From Coffea arabica (Eukaryota; Streptophyta; Magnoliopsida; Gentianales; Rubiaceae), in contig NC_092323.1 in NCBI RefSeq assembly GCF_036785885.1, forward strand, positions 12,098,501-12,162,500: a stretch of DNA of 64,000 nt. The letters are read 5' to 3'. Positions 57,669-64,000 of the stretch are shown piece by piece. The translations under genes were made by a program, and so were the position numbers. The notes under the pieces were generated by a model. That model worked only from the letters and a program-made list of their open reading frames with translations, did not search any database and had not been told where the DNA came from. The first letter of the stretch is position 1. Each line of letters starts with the position of its first letter.

Positions 57669-58579
57669 CGGACTTTGCACGCTCAAATTAATGGACTTTT
57701 GGTCTTTTAACATGCTATGAACTTACATTTCTACAATCCTATTCGGGTTTTGCCCTCCGCGACGCTGTTTAAAACTTCTAAATAACACAAGAAACATGAC
57801 GAAAAGCATGTTTATTTGATTATAACAGGAAAACATATTGCCTAGAACGGTTAATATGCATATGTTAAGCAATCTGACTCAACTTAAATTTTGTAGTTAC
57901 AAGATATTAGGGTTTCTTTATTTTTAGTTAAAAACATTAAAATTTTTTAGTTTTTGAATAAAACTATATATATTATTCTGACTTTCGATCTGCAATAAAC
58001 AAGTTCTTACTTCTTGGGTGTACTCAAATTATGGATGATATGTAAATATTCAAAGATTGGATAGATTTTCTTCAAGACGCTATTCTGCTTATATAATATA
58101 GGAAACTCTAGTAGATGTGCCCTTTTTTGTTTTTTAACTATATAGAGGGTCTATAGGGACTCACAACAAATATGAATTTAGAATACTTAACCAAACAAAT
58201 TATGTATTCACGAAAAGAAATTGCCTTGTTGACGTTAATTTATCATGTGATTTTGACACATCAACCTATAAATAATCTGGGTTAGGTTTGAACGTTTATA
58301 ATTACATCTATACTTGTTGATGACACAACATGATCCAATCCTTCTATGCACTCGCATGATACCACATTTCGTGATAAGATCACAAACAAGGAGTGTGTTT
58401 GGACAGGAGATTATTTGAAATAATTATTATAATACTTTTTATGATGTCATATATGTGAGATAAAAAGGTGATTGGAAAGATAAAAAGATGTGTTGAAAAT
58501 ATTTGTGATGCAAGAAAATTATTTTTGGCCAAATAATGGCTATCCTATTTTTCTTCATTATGCATCTCATATTTTTATT
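57669..58579. other. Interval 2 sequence, no gene
   Basis: Collinear with about 47140-48055. No coding region. Confidence 0.6.
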
Positions 58580-59514
58580 TAGGGTTAAATGCAAACCCCC
58601 CTTCCCTCCCCCCCCCAAACAAACTATATATGCAGTTGCAGTTTACCCTCTAAACTATAGTAATAAGCATTTTGCCCCCTTGAATGATACGTTTGAACAA
58701 CACTATCCGTACTATCTTATTTTTTTTTTCTATTCTTTTTTTTTTATTTTTTCCTTTTCTCCCCTTTCTTTTTTCCCCTTCTCTCATGGAACTAGCCAAT
58801 GTTTCCCTCCAGGGACGAAAGACTTACGTCAAACTTTTTAAAATTTTTAAACTGCTTTTTTAATTTGTTTATTTGTTAAATTCATTCTTAATAATTCATC
58901 ATAAACTCTTTGTTATTGCAAAAGATATGTAGCTTGTAACATAAAGTGTATTAATCTTGTAATTCAACAATTTAAGTACCTATAAACCAATTAGAGTTCA
59001 CAATTATTCAACTATTTATAACAAAATTAACATATTATATATCACGTAAGAAAGAAAAGTTATATGTGTAGTGAAACAAAAGATAAGAATAAACAACAAT
59101 AGTAGTTCTTTTTTTTATTTGTTATTGATACTAGTAATAATTGATTAATCAATATCTCTATTTTGTTCTTATATATTTGAATATTTCAATTTCTTAAATG
59201 ACATTGACTTCAACATTTGGAAAAAAAAATCTTGTATACCATAAAATTATTTTCTAAAATATTGACACACGAAATTAAGAAATAAACAAGTTTTGACTAA
59301 TCTAGTATACTGATTTAAACAATGCTTAAAGAAAATAAAAAGGAAGAATCTAAAAAGAAAATTATAGGGAAAAAAGAAAAATAATGATGCTTAAGATAAA
59401 AGATATAGATTTGTCCAAATATAATGTGAAAGGGGACAAAGTACTTATAAAAATAACTCAGAAGGTAAAATGCAACAAGGTATATAGTTGATGGAGGAGT
59501 TTTTTGCATTTGCT
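58580..59514. mobile_element. Inverted-repeat element, class unresolved
   Basis: About 130-bp imperfect inverted arms: 58580-58720 (GGTTAAATGCAAACCCCC ... ACTATATATGCAGTTGCA) and, inverted, 59395-59514 (AGCAAATGCAAAAAACTCC ... ACTATATACCTTGTTGCA). The element is ancestral to the duplication, because its left arm is also at 48055 in interval 1. Target duplication not clear. Non-coding. Confidence 0.55.
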
Positions 59515-59608
59515 AATAATTCAAGAACATTTGAAGCAAATGTTATATTTTTTCGATAGATTCGACTTTTACAGTCATCAACTTAATATTGACATAGTAC
59601 TATATATA

Positions 59609-59928
59609 TCAATGTTTTGAAAATCAGACCGGACAGACCGGTTCGACCTATTGAACTGCAAACTAGCCATGCCTCTAATCCGGTTCAATTGAAAAACCAA
59701 AGAATTAATTGAACTAGTCAAAATTAGTCAAGAACCGATTGAATCGGTAAAAATCGAGAGGTTCAACCGATTTTTATTAAGTTTTTATTTTATAAATAAA
59801 TATTTTAGTTTTATTCAAAATTCTTAATACTAAAATGAATAAAAAATTATTAAATCTTTGAATCGGGGTCGAATCGCGAACCAGAAGATTTTTCGGTTCA
59901 CACTTCAGTCCGGGTTTAAAAACATTGA
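59609..59928. mobile_element. CCGG-rich MITE, 320 bp
   Basis: Perfectly complementary TCAATGTTTT... / ...AAAACATTGA ends, with flanking TATATATA on both sides (59601-59608 and 59929-59936). Subterminal CCGGACAGACCGGTTCGAC and CGGTTCAC blocks link it to the MITEs at 46369 and 55485. Confidence 0.75.
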
Positions 59929-60309
59929 TATATATAGTAATTAGAATCCGAAACCCCTGCAGTTGGTGGGCCAACTGCCATGCAATCATTTGCTCAAGAT
60001 CATGCAAGATCTGATCTAATTCGCATTAAAATATACTCAAAAAATAGACGTTATTTGAAGATAGATGCATCACCTTATTGTTAGATAGAAAAGAAAATCG
60101 ATCTATAGCTATTCTAGGAAGCGTTATAGCCAAATATAGTAAATCCTAGTCTTACCCAAAAAAAAATTTTAGCAAATGCTAGCTACCTAGTAAGAAAGAA
60201 TTATTTTATAGTATATTACAAGAAGTGAATTTTTATTACACATAAAAAAAAGCTAGAGAGAACAATTTTGCTAAATTTTCAACTTCCCAAAAAGACCAGC
60301 AATGCATAG

Positions 60310-60975
60310 TTATTAAACCTAATCGGTGATGAACCTTTCAAAAAAAAAATTGGGTCCACGGGTTACTGGTTCAATCAATGGGTGAGTGGTTCAACCGGTG
60401 GGTCACTAAATATATTTAAATATTATGTCTCATAATTTTTGATATGGTTGAAATTATAAATTATGCCATAATAAATGCTCGATTAGTCTAATTTATTATA
60501 GAATCATTAATTTTTATAAGAATTAACAACCTAAATTTAATTAGTAATCTAAAAAATTTCAAGTATAAAATTTTATCTAAATGTAATTATCTAGTTTATT
60601 TGTGAATTTTAAGTGCAAAAGTTTATTAAGAACGATATTTATCTTTAAAATGAATTGTGTAATATGTTATTTTTTAAGTCAATTTCATAACTTATAGAGC
60701 TTGAGGAATAATAAAATATTATTAAAAGATTCCAAATAGAATTTGTTTTTGAGAAATAAAATAAGAATAAAAGTCTAACATATAATATAATATAAGAAGG
60801 ATAAAATCATCAACAAATGGGTGGCTACTCCGGGGGCAACTGTAATCTACTTTCTTGCATGAGGTTCTAAATTCAAATCTCTATTCTAGCATCGTCACAA
60901 AATTTTTCCCGTAGCCGGTTCCTCCCAAAATCCAATTGATGGCCCGGCCCGGCTCAATAGCTGGTTCATCGAATC
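60310..60975. mobile_element. Degenerate CCGG-rich element
   Basis: Left part has GGTTCAACCGGTGGGTC-like words and right part GGCCCGGCCCGGCTC and GGTTCATCGAATC, facing each other as in the other CCGG-rich MITEs. Ends and target duplication could not be fixed. A tRNA-like stretch lies at about 60820-60885. Confidence 0.45.
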
Positions 60976-61202
60976 TCTACTCTTAACATCTTCACAAATT
61001 TTTTCCCTTTAACATCTACACTAACACAGTGACCTGTACATCACTCATTTTCCCTTAACAACATGTGATGCTGGAAAGGTAGTAAATCGAATCAATTGGT
61101 CCACACATCGTACCACCCAGCTTCTATATATCAGCAAGTTGTGCACTCTGCAGGCAAGGAGGAAAAAACCATAATAGAGTTCTAAAGTTCCGACAATATT
61201 TC
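60976..61202 (+). promoter_or_regulatory. Promoter and leader of UGT gene B
   Basis: A TATA-like TATATATC is at 61125-61132, 71 bp before the ATG, preceded by the conserved CAATTGGTCCAC region (about 61095). Nearly identical to the upstream region of gene H except for the TATA word and a few bases. Confidence 0.55.
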
Positions 61203-62591
61203 ATGGCAAACAAATCCGGCAGCTTACATGTTGTCATGTTCCCATGGTTAGCCTTCGGCCATTTCATTCCTTTTCTAGAGCTCTCCAAGTTCATAGCTCA
61301 AAAGGGTCACAAAGTTAGCTTCATTTCCACCCCCAAAAACATCGATCGCCTCCCTAAACTCCCACCGAATTTAGCATCTTCTATTACTTTCGTAAAAATC
61401 CCACTTCCCCCAGTTGATGGGCTACCAGAAAATGTGGAGGCCACGGTAGACCTCGGCGGTCTTGATGTTGCCTTTCTCAAGAAAGCCTATGATGGCCTCG
61501 AGCCCGATTTGACTCGTTTCTTGGAAGACTCAGCTCCGGACTGGATTATTTACGACTTTGCTCCATACTGGTTACCTCCCATTGCGGCTAAGCTTAATAT
61601 AGCGAGATCGTTCTTCTCTATTGTTAGCGCCTCAACTGTGGTATTCTTTGGACCCTCTTTTGATGCAATGATCAACGGTACTGATCCCAGAAGTAAGGTG
61701 GAGGATTATATAGTTCCGCCGAAGTGGATCCCATTTGAGAGTAAAGTGGCTTATAAGCTGTACGAGAGTAAATGGGTTGTGGGAGCTAGTAATCTAGATG
61801 GCTCGGGTGCATCGGATATGTATCGGGTTGGATCGGTTATAAAGGGTGCAGACGTCGTTTTAGTGAGACATTGCCGCGAGTTTGAAGGCCAGTGGTTAAA
61901 TTTGCTTGAAAATTTGCAACAACGGCCTGTGATGCCGCTGGGATTGATGCCGCCCAAGGTGGAAAAAAGCGGCCTTGAAAGCAACGAGTCATGGATTGCA
62001 ATCAAGAAATGGTTGGATGGTCAAGGTAAAGGCTCGGTGGTTTATGTGGCGTTTGGGAGCGAGGTGTCAATGAGTCAACTGGAACTCGGTGAGTTAGCCC
62101 TCGGGCTGGAGTTATCCGGGGTGCCATTTTTCTGGGCTCTAAGGAATCCATCTGGGCTGCCAGAGGGGTTCGAGGATAGAGTCGAGGGAAGGGGTATTGT
62201 TTGGAAGAATTGGGCACCTCAGCTTAACATACTGAGTCATGACTCAGTGGGTGGGTTCCTGACTCACTGCGGGTGGAGTTCGAGTATAGAAGGACTCATG
62301 CTTGGTCATCCACTCATCATGCTGCCGTTCGTCATCGATACAGGGTTGGTTGCTCGGATTCTGGAGGAAAAACAGGTGGGCATAGAAATACCAAGAAATC
62401 CGGTAGATGGATCGTACACGAGAGACTCAGTGGCCAAATCGGTGAGGTTGATCATGGAAGAAGATGAAGGAAAATTCTACAGGGACAAAGCTAAAGAAAT
62501 TAGCGCAGTATTTGGAGATCGAGAGCTGCATGACGGCTACGTACAGAGGTTCGTAGATTACTTGGAAAAGAACGTACGCAAACCCACATGA
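61203..62591 (+). CDS. UGT91-like UDP-glycosyltransferase (gene B)
   Basis: Intact 462-residue single-exon enzyme of the same family. Catalytic His20 (WLAFGHFIPF) and Asp118 ([12 protein letters not shown]); donor loop AFGSEVSMSQ; PSPG box 337-380 with HCGWSSSIEGLMLGHP, ending Asp-Thr. Compared with A and H it differs mostly in the acceptor-facing middle (for example IARSFFSIVSASTVVFFGPS versus ISKSFFCIYSAASMAFSAPS), where substrate choice is usually set, so it may use another acceptor. Normal C-terminus (VDYLEKNVRKPT). Cytosolic. The TATA-like promoter is conserved and its first codons are shared with H. Confidence 0.92.
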   Translation: MANKSGSLHVVMFPWLAFGHFIPFLELSKFIAQKGHKVSFISTPKNIDRLPKLPPNLASSITFVKIPLPPVDGLPENVEATVDLGGLDVAFLKKAYDGLEPDLTRFLEDSAPDWIIYDFAPYWLPPIAAKLNIARSFFSIVSASTVVFFGPSFDAMINGTDPRSKVEDYIVPPKWIPFESKVAYKLYESKWVVGASNLDGSGASDMYRVGSVIKGADVVLVRHCREFEGQWLNLLENLQQRPVMPLGLMPPKVEKSGLESNESWIAIKKWLDGQGKGSVVYVAFGSEVSMSQLELGELALGLELSGVPFFWALRNPSGLPEGFEDRVEGRGIVWKNWAPQLNILSHDSVGGFLTHCGWSSSIEGLMLGHPLIMLPFVIDTGLVARILEEKQVGIEIPRNPVDGSYTRDSVAKSVRLIMEEDEGKFYRDKAKEISAVFGDRELHDGYVQRFVDYLEKNVRKPT

Positions 62592-63350
62592 GAAGAATTA
62601 GTACTATCTTGTAAAATTTGGCACTAGTATTATTGTACAATAATCAGTGCACTAGTATCCATTGTGCAATTTAATTTTTCTGGTTGCATTCTTAATCTAC
62701 AAGCATATAACTTTAATTAATTATGTTGACTGAATCACTATAATGTATTGCTGCCTTAAAACTGAAGGGGCTTTTGATATTCAACTTTCAACAACACAAT
62801 AATGACTCCAGATAATCTGCTGCTCCATGCAGCAGCTGTCCCAGTGCAAGTATTAAAAGAAAAAAAATTAAATAAAAGATACACAGGTCGCCTTCAAATT
62901 TGTTCATTTGAATCATTCCTTTGGCTAAATGAATCACGAAAGCAAACGCCCATTAAATCCTGGGGAATAAGATACAAGAACAACTTACCGCGGAACACAC
63001 TGATTTTTCCATCAGACAACTTCAGATCTTTCTAGTGTCATGAAAAGATTCTCAATAAACAATTGCTGACAATCTAGCAGAAGAAAACAAGAAAAGAAAT
63101 TGTTAATATATGTCAACATCGACCACCAACTTCAGATCTTTCTAGTGTCAGTAAATGTAATACATACCCAATAATCGACCACCAACATCTAATAAATGTC
63201 AACAAATTATTGTGCTAAGATGTCATCAAACAGTGAGGCGTGATTCATGCTGTCTACAACTATGCAATACCATAAAACTCTTTGAGGAAAAGGAACTTAA
63301 ACAATACCCCAAGTTGAAATCTCTGTCTTCCTAAAGCCCTGAATTTGTCC
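62592..63350. other. Intergenic between gene B and the last UGT
   Basis: No gene recognised; a 77-codon ORF at 62802-63035 has no known features. ACTTCAGATCTTTCTAGTGT occurs twice (about 63020 and 63129) and ATCGACCACCAAC twice (about 63118 and 63175), small direct repeats. The leader of the last UGT (AGTTGAAATCTCTGTCTTCC) ends it. Confidence 0.5.
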
Positions 63351-64000
63351 ATGGCCAACGAGTCCAAGTTGCACTTAGTGATGTTGCCTTGGCTGGCCTT
63401 TGGGCATTTCATCCCATTTTTAGAACTCTCTAAATTCATTGCTCAAAGGGGTCACAGAGTCCCCTTCATATCCACCCCTAGAAACATCGCACCCCTCCCA
63501 AAAATCCCTCCACATCTTGTTTCTTCCATCACCTTTGTTAAAATACCACTGCCCCAAGTTGAAGGACTACCAAAAAATGCAGAGGCCACCATGGACATCC
63601 ACACAGATCAAATGTCTCTATTAAAGAAAGCCTATGATGGGCTTGAACCTGAACTGACTCGATTCTTGGAGAATTCACTTCCTGACTGGATCGTTCATGA
63701 TTTTGCCTCGCATTGGGTACTACCAGTTTCAGCTAAGCTAGGAATTTTGAAATCCTTCTTTTGTATTGTCAGCGCCTGGTGTTTGGGCTTTCTTGGACCA
63801 TCAGACATGTTGATTAATGGCACAGATCCAAGAAGCAAGGCTGAAGACTTCATGGTCCCGCCAAAGTGGGTAGCTTTTCAGACAAAAGTGGTTTACAAGA
63901 TCCATGAAACTGATTCCGTTCTGCGAATTGCTAATCCCAACGTTTCAGGTGCCTCGGATGCATACCGAGTTGGAATGGTGACCAGGGATTCAGACGTTGT
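63351..64000 (+). CDS. UGT91-like UDP-glycosyltransferase, cut by window edge
   Basis: ATG at 63351 opens a frame with no stop to the end of the window, 216 codons. It begins MANESKLHLVMLPWLAFGHF (catalytic His19), continues ISTPRN, AKLGILKSFFCIVSAW and EDFMVPPKWVAFQTK, and reaches ASDAYRVG, about halfway through the protein. The expected Asp partner is present in PDWIVHDFASHW, though the usual Ala-Pro-Tyr-Trp is Ala-Ser-His-Trp. It is closer to the pseudogene at 37464 (AEATMDI, GFLGPSDMLIN) than to A, H or B. Whether the donor half is intact cannot be seen. Confidence 0.88.
   Translation, partial: MANESKLHLVMLPWLAFGHFIPFLELSKFIAQRGHRVPFISTPRNIAPLPKIPPHLVSSITFVKIPLPQVEGLPKNAEATMDIHTDQMSLLKKAYDGLEPELTRFLENSLPDWIVHDFASHWVLPVSAKLGILKSFFCIVSAWCLGFLGPSDMLINGTDPRSKAEDFMVPPKWVAFQTKVVYKIHETDSVLRIANPNVSGASDAYRVGMVTRDSDV

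Larger units (their letters stand above)
49576..61202 (+). repeat. Tandem duplication unit 2 (gene H plus interval)
   Basis: Second copy of unit 1, longer because of a solo LTR, a PIF-like element and MITEs, and missing the truncated UGT and the small Helitron. Ends at the start of gene B. Confidence 0.85.

Noticed and set aside
62802-63035. 77-codon ORF between gene B and the last UGT
   Set aside because: No recognisable motif, no homologous frame in other intervals and no promoter-like context.

Overview
This is plant nuclear DNA, probably from a eudicot. The evidence is intron-containing eukaryotic genes, plant-type transposons (hAT, MULE, PIF/Harbinger, Helitron, a copia-type LTR element) and a run of family-1 UDP-glycosyltransferases with the plant PSPG box. 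No rRNA, bona fide tRNA or CRISPR array was seen. Everything was read by eye, so intron borders and identities are approximate.

The host genes form a tandem cluster of single-exon UGT91-like glycosyltransferases, all on the + strand. In order they are: an almost complete gene (8126-9487); a promoter-like relic without a gene (about 10080-10250); a pseudogene with two small deletions (37464-38868); a 3' scrap (39534-39641); intact gene 'A' (40500-41888); a 5'-half pseudogene (45732-46345); intact gene 'H' (49576-50964); intact gene 'B' (61203-62591); and an open copy cut by the window edge (63351-64000). H has the promoter and first codons of B but the body and 3' flank of A, and the A-H interval is repeated as the H-B interval. 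This is the layout expected from one unequal crossover between A and B. Family knowledge suggests sugar-chain-extending enzymes acting on glycosides of flavonoids, terpenoids or saponins; the acceptor cannot be read from sequence. A, H and B end the PSPG box in Thr instead of the usual Gln.

Transposons account for most of the rest. Left part: a hAT MITE (695-1303), a gag-only LTR element (3287-7313) and a Pack-MULE holding pieces of an armadillo-repeat gene (10362-12281). Centre: a Helitron of about 21 kb on the - strand (12471 to about 33460) carrying RepHel, two RPA70-like genes, a two-B3-domain gene and a captured, intron-containing ribosomal protein eS6 pseudogene. A 4.3-kb hAT element with an almost open transposase sits in an intron of one RPA gene. 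From 33456 to 37402 there are three MULE-like elements: one with a captured dynamin-related (DRP4-like) fragment, one that is a 1.7-kb foldback, and one carrying nine 22-23-bp palindromes whose centres covary in neighbouring pairs, inserted just upstream of the UGT pseudogene start.

Right part: the two duplicated intervals have collected different insertions (hAT MITE, small Helitron, solo LTR, PIF/Harbinger-type element, CCGG-rich MITEs). Each copy shows the empty site of the other, so the insertions can be ordered after the duplication.
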